Shown piece by piece: positions 46,101 to 52,836 of a DNA stretch of 64,000 nucleotides. Under the pieces are notes generated by a model, which worked only from the letters and a program-made list of their open reading frames with translations, was not told the origin of the DNA and made no database searches. The DNA comes from CALKZN01 sp050633785 (lineage in GTDB: Bacteria > Pseudomonadota > Gammaproteobacteria > Arenicellales > Arenicellaceae): NCBI GenBank assembly GCA_050633785.1, contig JBOEHE010000027.1:41707-105706 (forward strand), read 5' to 3'. Position 1 is the first letter of the stretch, and each line of letters starts with the position of its first letter. The position numbers and the translations under genes were made by a program.

Positions 46101-46592
46101 GCACCAGTGCTATTGGGCTACTCCGGAGGCGGTAAGATCGCCTATCAGGTAGCCCGCGCTCTAGAGCAGAGAAACATGAAAGTGGGTGGTTTGATCTTTT
46201 TGGATTCTGCGCGTTATCTACAACCGATTGCCGTTTCTGAAGACAACTGGCAGGAAGCCGCTCGTGATTTCTTCGACAGCATTCACAGTGAAGTGCTACG
46301 TGGTAAAGCGTTGAATCTGATGAAATTGTATCGCAAATACATACACCAATGCGTTGAATCTGATGTCATCAGTGCCAACATTCATTTAATTCGTGAAGCC
46401 AATGGCCCAGATGAGTTTCGTAACGATAACGGTGAGATTATTGCGGGTAGTACGATATGGCAAGACCTTACTCGAGGTAAATTTTCTCTCGAAGACGGCT
46501 ACGGTACTCACGTGGAAATGCTCGAGGGTCCACACTTGGATCATAATGTTGGGTTGATCCAAAATGCTTTAGATAGCCTGCCTCTCGATTGA
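43185..46592 (+). CDS. Terminal NRPS: A (interrupted by methyltransferase)-PCP-TE
   Basis: 1135 residues. The ATG at 43185 follows AGAGGAAAA and overlaps the previous gene by 14 nt; the frame is open further upstream, but that part only shadows the previous gene. A-domain N-part 25-165 (LKAGGAYVAV, motif A2). A class I methyltransferase follows at about 170-430 (VLEIGCASG, 234-242; GTDISP; GGGWKSSYTGE). The A domain resumes at motif A3 (LAFTSGTSGSPKG from about 463) to about 810. PCP (Ser 852), thioesterase 905-1130 (GYSGG Ser 980; His 1117 or 1120). The A code D-A-F-F-L-G-V-T-F is the same as in the Ile/Val module upstream. The protein has no C domain of its own and relies on the C at the end of the preceding NRPS. 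The TE should release the peptide by hydrolysis or cyclisation. The methyltransferase probably methylates the loaded residue; N- versus other methylation is not decided by sequence. Confidence 0.96.
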   Translation: MKISDFDITAKADQERSVEDLIAGFNRSETDYERDTTIHQLFCQQAEQTPDATALIVGDETLSYRQLDQRSNQLARLLIGAGLVQEQRVCLLLDRSIDVVVSMLGTLKAGGAYVAVNIDQPYPRVQQLIANAEAAVIIASKQNIRTLNKLHWDTDASHVLCIDSDDFVAEVEEEDGLMAQEIWDYVAEETFDDISGGGWKSSYTGEWLSREVMDEYGENIRKKLSPHLTPTSRVLEIGCASGISMFRLAPVVGHYHGTDISPKILEWCQTKVDANGLTNISLSSAAAHEIDELDDDGFDVIVINSVLECFPGHNYFRRVLNACISKLRDKGLIFLGNVWDQDRKSDFIESLRNFKAQNSIAATRAKLEREDELYISKGFLQDLQHDLPVISQIDYSELDAQTESELSRFSFDALLHIDKAGDSAIERDSRTKTFLDRRALFECEDTPLTFNGSAESAQSLAYLAFTSGTSGSPKGALIEHRSVIRLVRGTTYIDLNEQTRILQTGSLAFDASTFEIWGALLNGGVVCLPQGSDFLSASELSRLIRSNGITTLFLTTGLLNHLVDADIGAFEGLKTLLSGGEKVSPQHFNSLRSTYPELELKHVYGPTENTTFSSCFNVDRSYTRDIPIGRPISNSTAYIYDEHGRLLGPGRSGELYLGGDGLARGYLNAEALTQEKFVPDPLRPDQRLYRTGDLARWTTSGELEFLGRIDAQVKVRGYRIEPSEIEYQLCLHANVREAVVTPRIVAGVAATLIAYVGAVDVKSVDLLDHLRATLPEYMIPAEIVVLDTLPLGPTGKVDTAALPVPQDMVTTDQQRLGPENETERALLSIWNDILQRTDFGVTDDFFDLGGHSLKIVKLTAEIQKKLGVEVPMMAVFAKPTIRALSLFIADTRALNEQGLRVSQLEEPMIKLSSTDVKGRVVLAFPPGSGYCLSYCGLAERLAGTSVYGFNFVDTDDLPNYYADRIVAAGFTCAPVLLGYSGGGKIAYQVARALEQRNMKVGGLIFLDSARYLQPIAVSEDNWQEAARDFFDSIHSEVLRGKALNLMKLYRKYIHQCVESDVISANIHLIREANGPDEFRNDNGEIIAGSTIWQDLTRGKFSLEDGYGTHVEMLEGPHLDHNVGLIQNALDSLPLD

Positions 46593-46832
46593 ATTCAACA
46601 TATTAATACAACTAACTGCACATAAATACAGCCAATAACAAGAATTGATCTTATGGAATATAATTCAAATCAAATAGTAGGGGCGTACTCTGAGAAAACA
46701 GCGATTATCATAACCAAGTCAGTAGGTAATAGATCGTAGAGTTGTATGGTTATGATGTTGAATAGCCAACTTATTCAATCGATTAATAATTTTAATTAAC
46801 AGCTTGCTGTCGGTTGGATAAGTAATCATTTT
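46593..46832. other. AT-rich spacer after the biosynthetic operon, no gene seen
   Basis: 240 nt between the thioesterase stop and the transposase remnant. I see no credible reading frame, RNA gene or strong U-tailed hairpin directly after the NRPS stop codon. Confidence 0.6.
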
Positions 46833-47222
46833 TTACCCCAAGAACATGTAGTCCTGAACTGTGGTATCCACCAACACAGTGGATTCCTCAGCCAAGGGGG
46901 CCCGATAAACTGAATACCTGTTTCACGCCGTCCACACCGATTCTCTGGCGAAACTTCACCAACTCCGTTGCATGGCAAGGTGCCTGAGTTTGAAACTCCG
47001 TTTTACCACAGAACACCTGATAATACGGATTCATACGCCATTGCTGAACCACTGACTCATCACTCAAGTTATGAAGTGTTTGAGCATATAGAAGTTCAAA
47101 CATCAGGCGGATGGGCTTTTCTGAACGAGCAGACTGGCTGTAAAGCGAGCTAAATTCAGTTTCGAGCTTGCTCCAGTTTAGCGTCTGAACGAGTGTAAGC
47201 AAGGTATCATTCGGGTCAAGCT
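46833..47222 (-). pseudogene. Remnant of an IS5-like transposase
   Basis: On the minus strand, the stretch from 47222 down to about 46925 encodes a recognisable N-terminus of an IS5-type (DUF772) transposase: LDPNDTLLTLVQTLNWSKL, RSEKPIRLMFELLY, NLSDESVVQQW, NPYYQVFCG and LVKFRQRIG. After GVKQVF the similarity breaks; it resumes in another frame with ESTVLVDTTVQDY, which matches the following transposase segment, and ends at a stop at 46833. This implies a small internal deletion with a frameshift. The catalytic DDE region and both IS ends are missing, and an in-frame stop lies just upstream of 47222. The element is inactive; it marks past insertion at the edge of the biosynthetic operon. Confidence 0.8.
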
Positions 47223-47295
47223 AGACTCGCGATATCAAACAAGCTTGTTTGTGGATGAATTTTGGGGCTAGAAAGGAAGTATTGAGTACCTGTCA

Positions 47296-47335
47296 TCGAC
47301 CAGAAATTAAGTCCCACCTTATCGGTTCTGGTCGA
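47296..47335. other. 10-bp perfect inverted repeat
   Basis: TCGACCAGAA (47296-47305) and TTCTGGTCGA (47326-47335) are perfect reverse complements around a 20-nt centre. There is no U-run, so it is not a typical terminator. It could be a relic IS end, a protein site, or chance; no gene overlaps it. Confidence 0.5.
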
Positions 47336-47550
47336 AATCTCCATGGTTTATTGCCAATTTCTCATCAACTTCAATAGCTTATGTATTCTTCAGTCTTGAC
47401 TATGGCGTATTTTAATCAGAAGGTCGCTGGTTTGAACCCTGAATGATTCAACATTTTTTATGTATTTTCTAATCTTAGGACATTGAGCCTTGCCTTGTAT
47501 GGATACACAAATAGTAGGACTATGGACGTGACCCCTTGGGGACGCCATTT

Positions 47551-47577
47551 AAAAAAACGCTTTTAGCGGGGTTTTTT
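47551..47577. terminator. Probable bidirectional terminator
   Basis: A run of seven A, CGCT, loop TTT, AGCG, GGG and a run of six T folds into a short stem (CGCT/AGCG) extended by A-U pairs after a GGG bulge. It lies about 75 nt past the stop of the minus-strand cytochrome b561 gene and also downstream of the biosynthetic operon, so it could serve either strand. The stem is short, hence the moderate confidence. Confidence 0.5.
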
Positions 47578-47650
47578 AATGCCTGTGTTTTTAGTAATAA
47601 TTTATGACCAGGCATGTTTATTTGAAGCTGAAAACTGTTTGAGTTTTTAT

Positions 47651-48922
47651 CTACTTGCTTTTTAGTCTGGTTAATAGTTTTCTTATCTTATGTTTCCTGG
47701 ATAAGCGTCGTTTTTCTAATAACGCTAAACGTTTGTTGCCTGGGTAGTCAGGGTTTTCTCCCCAGATAGCATGGTAGGTGTCGACCCAACGGCCTTCTAG
47801 TTCGAATTTGTTGAACAGGATGTAGAGTATCAATACAAAGCCTAAATAAACCATGTAATAACCGTAGCCCAACTTAAGTTGGAAAAAACCTGTGAGTATG
47901 GCGAAGAAAGCCATCAGAATTGCAATGTAGCCCAGTTTTTTGTGTGCAAATTCAAACAGTATTCGATGGGTGCTCATGTCCCAGTGATCACCTCCCATGT
48001 TTTCAGGCAACACTGGAACTCCATTGTTGTCTGTTGGTCCACCTTTGGTGCCCCGAAAATAGCCAAGTGCGACTTGTGTCCAGCCTATGGCCATAACTGC
48101 AATGCCGATTTTTGAGTGCCATTTACTCAGATCTATTCCGCCTATTGAGAAGTAGGCGAGTGCAAGAGCTATGGTCGCTGCCGCAATTGCGATGATTTGT
48201 CCTGCCCAGTGAAAGTGCCACCAGAACTTATTGTCCAGCTCGTTTGGATAGTCCTGGGATTTTGTCACTTTGAAGAAGCGTGCTATGAGGATGGCAATGG
48301 GTGCAAGCACACCCCAGGCTGCAACCATCAGTATGGCATGCAGGATGATGAGATAGCTGTGTCCTGCAGCTGTGAATGACCCGTTTCCCAGGTTGAGTTT
48401 AGTCATTCCAAACTCAAGATGTTGGTTGAAGTTTGTGCCGCTGCCAACTGCCCAAATGATGGGTGTATTTGAGTGGATGTTCAGAGCTTTATCCAAGCTG
48501 TCTCCAGTGTCCAGCTGACGTTTAAATTCAAGTATGGTGTAGCCATCAGATACGAAGATATCAGAATCGTAAGTGTCCTGTTGATGATCGATTTCAATGC
48601 TGTCAATTGTTCTACCTTTTATGTAAGCATCAATAACTTGCTTATTGTCAAGTCGACCAATGATTGCATCTGAGTTGGACATCGCATTGCCTATGCCAAT
48701 GCTTATCCAAACAGAGTTGGGGTGTGTCATGCGAATGGCGATGCTTTTCTGGTCGTGGTCTATACTCCAGCACAGTGTGATATCGCTATCAGGCACAGTC
48801 TTTTCGTGCTTATAGTCTTCGCATGTTGGCTTCTGGGACGGTGAGGCTATCGCAGTGGCGCAGCAGAGACAGGTCATGACAAGAGTTGTGAGTATTTGGC
48901 GTGAAAAAATCGTTGAAATCAT
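47651..48922 (-). CDS. DOMON domain-cytochrome b561 membrane protein
   Basis: 423 residues with an N-terminal signal peptide (about 1-26, ending near AIAS). A soluble extracytoplasmic DOMON domain follows at about 35-165 (DITLCWSIDHD, SVWISIGIGNAMSNSDAIIG, YTILEFKRQLDTGD), which usually binds heme or sugar. Then come about five membrane segments of a cytochrome b561 core from about 185 to 370, with His residues in or next to the helices (ILHAILMVAAWG, HFHWAGQ, KWHSKIG, HKKLGY) expected to hold two hemes. The C-terminal tail is basic and cytoplasmic. It should carry electrons across the membrane between a periplasmic donor and the cytoplasm or quinone pool. It lies 48 nt downstream of the cytochrome c gene on the same strand, so the two probably form one operon and one redox chain. 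The substrate is unknown. Confidence 0.9.
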   Translation of the reverse strand: MISTIFSRQILTTLVMTCLCCATAIASPSQKPTCEDYKHEKTVPDSDITLCWSIDHDQKSIAIRMTHPNSVWISIGIGNAMSNSDAIIGRLDNKQVIDAYIKGRTIDSIEIDHQQDTYDSDIFVSDGYTILEFKRQLDTGDSLDKALNIHSNTPIIWAVGSGTNFNQHLEFGMTKLNLGNGSFTAAGHSYLIILHAILMVAAWGVLAPIAILIARFFKVTKSQDYPNELDNKFWWHFHWAGQIIAIAAATIALALAYFSIGGIDLSKWHSKIGIAVMAIGWTQVALGYFRGTKGGPTDNNGVPVLPENMGGDHWDMSTHRILFEFAHKKLGYIAILMAFFAILTGFFQLKLGYGYYMVYLGFVLILYILFNKFELEGRWVDTYHAIWGENPDYPGNKRLALLEKRRLSRKHKIRKLLTRLKSK

Positions 48923-48970
48923 TGAAAAATAATACGCTATGTCGTTAAGTTGGCTTGCTCAGTAAGGGTT

Positions 48971-49915
48971 CTATTGCTGACTGGGTAATGGCTCAATATG
49001 ATGCAGGTATTTTGCCATTGCATTCAAATCAGCATTATTCAGGTTGCTGGTTATTTCTGTTACTACATGGCCCATTTCTCCGCCCATTGTTTTGCCGTTG
49101 GGTAATTTCCCAGTTTTTAAGGCGTGTTTGGTTTGCTCTATTGACCAGGAGCCAATCCCGTCAGCATGGGGTGTAATATTGGGAGCTGAAGGAAACATTC
49201 CGCCAATAGGAACTCCGGCTAGCCAGCGGTTTTTTTTCAGCCCACCCAGCGTGTCTCGTGGAGTATGGCATTCGCCGCAATGGCCCAGTGACTCTGTTAA
49301 ATAGGCTCCACGTCTGAGTTCCTTTGTGTCGAGATGTTGCGCCACAAATGTTACATCCTTATCCAGGTATAACCACTTCCAAAGCCCTTGTGCGAGTCGA
49401 ATATTGAATGGAAAAGTGAGTTCGCGTTCCTCAGTTGATGCATTGACTGCCGCAATAGTTGTGTCAATGTAAAGCTTTAAGTCGACAAGGTCCTGATGGG
49501 GCATATGTTTATATGACGTGAAGGGAAAGGCGGCAAAATAGTGTCTGCCTTGTGGAGAAAGCCCTATCGTCATGGCATCAATAAATTGTTGGTCGTTCCA
49601 GTTGCCTATGCCATGGGATTTACTGGGAGTAATGTTCGGAGTAATTAAGGTACCAAATGGTGTTTTAAGACGTCTCCCTCCGGATAGTTCCTTGGCATCA
49701 TGTGAAGTGCCATTGTGACAAGCTGCGCAGCCACTGATTTCATATAAGTACTGGCCTTTTGCCAGTCTACTGTTGATCTTTGATTTGTTGTTGTCTGTGA
49801 TGATGTTGATTGCAGGATTACTCCAGAACCTATCAGGAAACAGGCCTAATATGAGGGCGAAGAGTGCAATAAACGATGCAATTGACCATAAAGTGAGTTG
49901 AGTTTTTATAAACAT
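48971..49915 (-). CDS. Membrane-anchored diheme cytochrome c
   Basis: 314 residues. An N-terminal hydrophobic segment (about 8-27) acts as signal anchor or uncleaved signal peptide, placing the rest in the periplasm. Two covalent heme sites are present, CAACH and CGECH, each followed by a candidate axial Met (YKHMPH; GGEMGH). The layout resembles the cytochrome subunits of quinohaemoprotein alcohol or aldehyde dehydrogenases, but those carry three hemes; here there are two. It probably passes electrons from a periplasmic oxidation to the DOMON-cytochrome b561 encoded next. No dehydrogenase catalytic subunit lies beside it, so the electron donor is unknown. It diverges from the GntR gene across a 219-nt spacer. 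Confidence 0.9.
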   Translation of the reverse strand: MFIKTQLTLWSIASFIALFALILGLFPDRFWSNPAINIITDNNKSKINSRLAKGQYLYEISGCAACHNGTSHDAKELSGGRRLKTPFGTLITPNITPSKSHGIGNWNDQQFIDAMTIGLSPQGRHYFAAFPFTSYKHMPHQDLVDLKLYIDTTIAAVNASTEERELTFPFNIRLAQGLWKWLYLDKDVTFVAQHLDTKELRRGAYLTESLGHCGECHTPRDTLGGLKKNRWLAGVPIGGMFPSAPNITPHADGIGSWSIEQTKHALKTGKLPNGKTMGGEMGHVVTEITSNLNNADLNAMAKYLHHIEPLPSQQ

Positions 49916-50053
49916 TTTCGTGTTAAACGGCTTTTTATAATACCAGTTGTCTGTGTGTTAAATAGTAGTTTGAAAATTTAACTTCTGCTAAGTGATTGAA
50001 TATAAACAATCAATTGTTGTTTTTGATGGTTGTTTTTAATTTTATTGGTAATT

Positions 50054-50076
50054 ATTGGTATGTGTATACTACCAAT
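50054..50076. promoter_or_regulatory. Candidate GntR operator 1 (TGGTA-N9-TACCA)
   Basis: ATTGGTA (50054-50060) and TACCAAT (50070-50076) are perfect 7-bp inverted arms with a 9-nt spacer. The dyad includes a possible -10 element, TATACT at 50065-50070. The TTGGTA/TACCAA half-sites resemble those of GntR/FCD uronate regulators (ExuR/UxuR), which use a shorter spacing. Autoregulation by the protein encoded at 50135 is inferred. Confidence 0.65.
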
Positions 50077-50087
50077 TATGATTTATT

Positions 50088-50106
50088 TGGTATAGTATTA
50101 ATACCA
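50088..50106. promoter_or_regulatory. Candidate GntR operator 2 (TGGTA-N9-TACCA)
   Basis: TGGTA (50088-50092) and TACCA (50102-50106) have the same 9-nt spacing as operator 1, and the centres of the two dyads are 32 bp apart, about three helical turns. A possible -10 element TATAGT lies inside it. The GntR start codon is 29 nt downstream. Confidence 0.65.
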
Positions 50107-50134
50107 GTTAAGATAAATATTAAAAATATTACTC

Positions 50135-50884
50135 ATGTCAACGAACTCTACAAAACCCGCCCCAAAAGATTTGTTTTCTCAGGATGATAGCTTCCGCAAG
50201 ATAACGCTCAAAGATCAGCTGGCTGATAAATTGGCTCATATGATCTCAGCTGGATTGATTGCTGAGGGAGATAACATTCCATCAGAGAGAAGCTTGTCAG
50301 AGACATTTAATGTCAGTCGTGAAACGGTCCGTGGAGCACTGCAGATTTTGGCCGATTTGAACTACATAGAAGTAGCACACGGCTCAAGAACAAAAGCTCT
50401 GAAAGTTGATAAGAAAAGCACAGACAACAGTCTTCATTCCGGTGTCTTACAAGTTCAGAGCTACGATGCTGCGACAGTCGGAGAGACTCGTGTCGTTATA
50501 GAAACGGCTATTTTGCGTTCTGCAGCAATGAATATCTCTGACACGGATTTAGATCGATTACAGAATTTGATCGTGGCCCAGGAAAAAATGTCAAATGATA
50601 CCGTGGCATTCCATATTTCCGATCGAGAGTTTCATACCATTATTTATGAGGCCGGTGGTAATGCCTTGTTGTCTAAAATGGCGGGTGATGTTTACTCATA
50701 TGCACTGGAATCTCGACATGTGGCCATGCAAGAAGAGAATGCCATTCAGCGTAGTGTCAATGAACACAAGGTTTTATATCGTGCGCTGGCATCTCACGAT
50801 CCTGATGCTGCTGAACGTGCGGTTCGTGGACACTTGGATAGTATTCAGAAGTCAACGTTACGAGCATTGGAACGTCAGAAGTAG
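50135..50884 (+). CDS. GntR-family (FadR/FCD) transcriptional regulator
   Basis: 249 residues. The N-terminal winged helix-turn-helix lies at about 25-90 (LADKLAHMISAGLI, PSERSLSETFNVSRETVRGAL). The C-terminal all-helical FCD ligand domain spans about 110-240, with the usual metal/ligand-binding residues in SDREFH, NEHKVLY and RGHLDSI. FCD regulators typically sense a sugar acid or other carboxylate and release DNA on binding it. As first gene of the sugar-acid operon it is the likely local repressor, acting on the two dyads upstream of its own start. The inducer would be an intermediate of the pathway. Confidence 0.93.
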   Translation: MSTNSTKPAPKDLFSQDDSFRKITLKDQLADKLAHMISAGLIAEGDNIPSERSLSETFNVSRETVRGALQILADLNYIEVAHGSRTKALKVDKKSTDNSLHSGVLQVQSYDAATVGETRVVIETAILRSAAMNISDTDLDRLQNLIVAQEKMSNDTVAFHISDREFHTIIYEAGGNALLSKMAGDVYSYALESRHVAMQEENAIQRSVNEHKVLYRALASHDPDAAERAVRGHLDSIQKSTLRALERQK

Positions 50885-50892
50885 AGCCGGTT

Positions 50893-51801
50893 ATGAAAAC
50901 AGATATAGAAATATTTGACCCGCGTTTGCTGCCAGTAGTGGATGGTTCGAACCTGATTAAGTTGTGTACAGGTGCTACTTGGGGTGAAGGGGTATTATGG
51001 TTGGCTGAGCATAATACAGTCATTTGGAGTGATATACCGAATAACCGAATTTTGCAATGGGACGATGCTTCGGGAATGTCTATTTGGAGAGACAAGGTGA
51101 ACTTCACTAATGGCCGGTACCGTGACTCCAATGGTGATGTGATTCACTGTTCTCATGGAGGCCGATCAATACAGCGATCAAATGCCTCTGGAGCTGATTT
51201 TGAAACGCTTGTTGATAATTACCAGGGGCGGCGTCTCAATTCTCCCAATGATATTGTGGTGAAGTCCGATGGAACGCTCTGGTTTACCGACCCACCTTAT
51301 GGAATTTTATCCGATAAAGAAGGCCATAAAGCTGAGCCTGAGCTGGCAGCTAATTATGTCTTTCGATTTGATCCTGAGTCAAAAGCTCTGGATATTGTGA
51401 CTGACTTTATAGAAGAGCCGAACGGCCTTGCATTTTCTCCTGATGAGAAACTTTTATATATCTCAGATACATCAGCAGCTTTAAAGGCTGATGGCACCGG
51501 GAACCATCATATCGTTGTCTTTGATGTTGTTGATCAACGCTCATTAATCAACCCTAGAGTGTTTGCTGAAGTCTCACCCGGCCTTGCAGATGGGTTTCGC
51601 CTGGATAGGCAAGGGTGGGTGTATACCTCATCTGAAGATAGCATTCAGATTTATCATGATGATGGCACATTGTTAGGAAAAATCAGGGTGCCAGAAATAA
51701 TCGCAAACTGCACTTTTGGTGGTGAAAGTCGCAACACCTTATACATAGCTGCATCCACTTCCTTATACAAAATAACGCTGAATACTCAAGGTCTTCAGTG
51801 A
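50893..51801 (+). CDS. SMP-30/gluconolactonase-family sugar lactonase
   Basis: 302 residues, 8 nt after the regulator. It has the six-bladed beta-propeller of the SMP-30/regucalcin family with the conserved divalent metal ligands: Glu in WGEGVLW near the N-terminus, Asn in LNSPNDIV, Asn in EEPNGLAF, and Asp in LADGFRLD. No signal peptide, so it acts in the cytoplasm. Members open aldono-lactones to aldonic acids. In this operon it should supply the acid substrate of the enolase-superfamily dehydratase. The exact sugar (L-rhamnono-, L-arabino-, D-xylono- or other lactone) is not given by the sequence. Confidence 0.9.
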   Translation: MKTDIEIFDPRLLPVVDGSNLIKLCTGATWGEGVLWLAEHNTVIWSDIPNNRILQWDDASGMSIWRDKVNFTNGRYRDSNGDVIHCSHGGRSIQRSNASGADFETLVDNYQGRRLNSPNDIVVKSDGTLWFTDPPYGILSDKEGHKAEPELAANYVFRFDPESKALDIVTDFIEEPNGLAFSPDEKLLYISDTSAALKADGTGNHHIVVFDVVDQRSLINPRVFAEVSPGLADGFRLDRQGWVYTSSEDSIQIYHDDGTLLGKIRVPEIIANCTFGGESRNTLYIAASTSLYKITLNTQGLQ

Positions 51802-51852
51802 GATGAAAACATACGAAAACAAATCATTGAAACCCATTTATACAGAATTAAT

Positions 51853-52782
51853 ATGAGCCAGGAAATTTTATTTTTAGTCGAAAAGTGCAGCCACTGTGTT
51901 AGCTATTATGATGCTGATACCGGGGATAAACTGCATACCATAGCATTGCCGGAATATCCGCATGAAGTTGCATTTGATGCAGATAATAAGTTTGCTTATC
52001 TAGGACATTATGGCGTTGAAACATCAGGGCATATAGGGGATGGAGGTCACACTATCATGGTGCTCGATATTGCGAAGCGCGAGCATATTCGGACGATTGA
52101 CGTTCATCCGTATAACCGTTTGCATGGAATGAATATGGATCAATATGACCGCTTGTGTGCTCTGTCTGAAGATAAAGCGGTGTTACTCAGTTTTGATGAT
52201 CCCAAAACAGCACAGGCACCGGACTATGCGGTACCAACTGGCGGCATTAAAGCGCATTTGTTTGCTTTGTCCAAAGATGGTGAATTTGCCTATGTCATGA
52301 ATCTGTTATCCCACACGGTAACCAAAATTAAACCACGGGACGCGATGTTTAAGCCGGTTGCCGTTTCTCCAGGGAAGAAACCTGAGGGCTATTGTCTGAT
52401 CAATGATGATAGCCAGCTCGTAGTCACCAATCGCTTGTCGAATACTATTTCTTTAATAGATACGGCAACAATGGAAGTGGTTAAAGAGGCACCGACCAGA
52501 AATGATGCTACACGGATATATCAAGCGCGTGATAAAAGCCTGGTCGTGACCAACTATGGTAATAACAACGTCTCAATTTTTGATCCGCAAACATTGAAAG
52601 AAAATGCGTGCATTGAGATGGGTGCTCGACCTATTGCCTTGTCATTTCACCCTGAAAAGAACTGGGCCTATGTTTCGCAGGATGATGATCAGATGGCCAT
52701 CTTGGATTTGGATAACTCCATTGTGGTCAAACGTTTTACAACGGGTAGCGAACCTGATGTCTCCAAAGTGTTTATTAGCTGA
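51853..52782 (+). CDS. Cytoplasmic YVTN-type beta-propeller protein, function unknown
   Basis: 309 residues. Repeated motifs of about 40 residues of the form YxxDxDTG, AYVMNLLSHTVTKI, LVVTNRLSNTISLIDTATM, LVVTNYGNNNVSIFDPQTL and AYVSQDDDQMAILDLD show a YVTN/lactonase-like beta-propeller, probably seven blades. No signal peptide. An N-terminal CSHC pair is present. Similar propellers include 6-phosphogluconolactonase-type enzymes, so a second lactonase or a sugar-acid-binding role is possible, but no catalytic signature is clear. It sits between the SMP-30 lactonase and the PdxA-like gene, which makes a role in the same pathway likely. Confidence 0.8.
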   Translation: MSQEILFLVEKCSHCVSYYDADTGDKLHTIALPEYPHEVAFDADNKFAYLGHYGVETSGHIGDGGHTIMVLDIAKREHIRTIDVHPYNRLHGMNMDQYDRLCALSEDKAVLLSFDDPKTAQAPDYAVPTGGIKAHLFALSKDGEFAYVMNLLSHTVTKIKPRDAMFKPVAVSPGKKPEGYCLINDDSQLVVTNRLSNTISLIDTATMEVVKEAPTRNDATRIYQARDKSLVVTNYGNNNVSIFDPQTLKENACIEMGARPIALSFHPEKNWAYVSQDDDQMAILDLDNSIVVKRFTTGSEPDVSKVFIS

Positions 52783-52836
52783 GTGAGATGACCTTAACCG
52801 TTATTTAAAGCATATAGTGAATTTAATAAGAGAGAA

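Noticed and set aside
46600..46830. Rho-independent terminator directly after the thioesterase gene
   Set aside because: I looked for a GC-rich hairpin followed by T residues and found none; the nearest candidate is at 47551.
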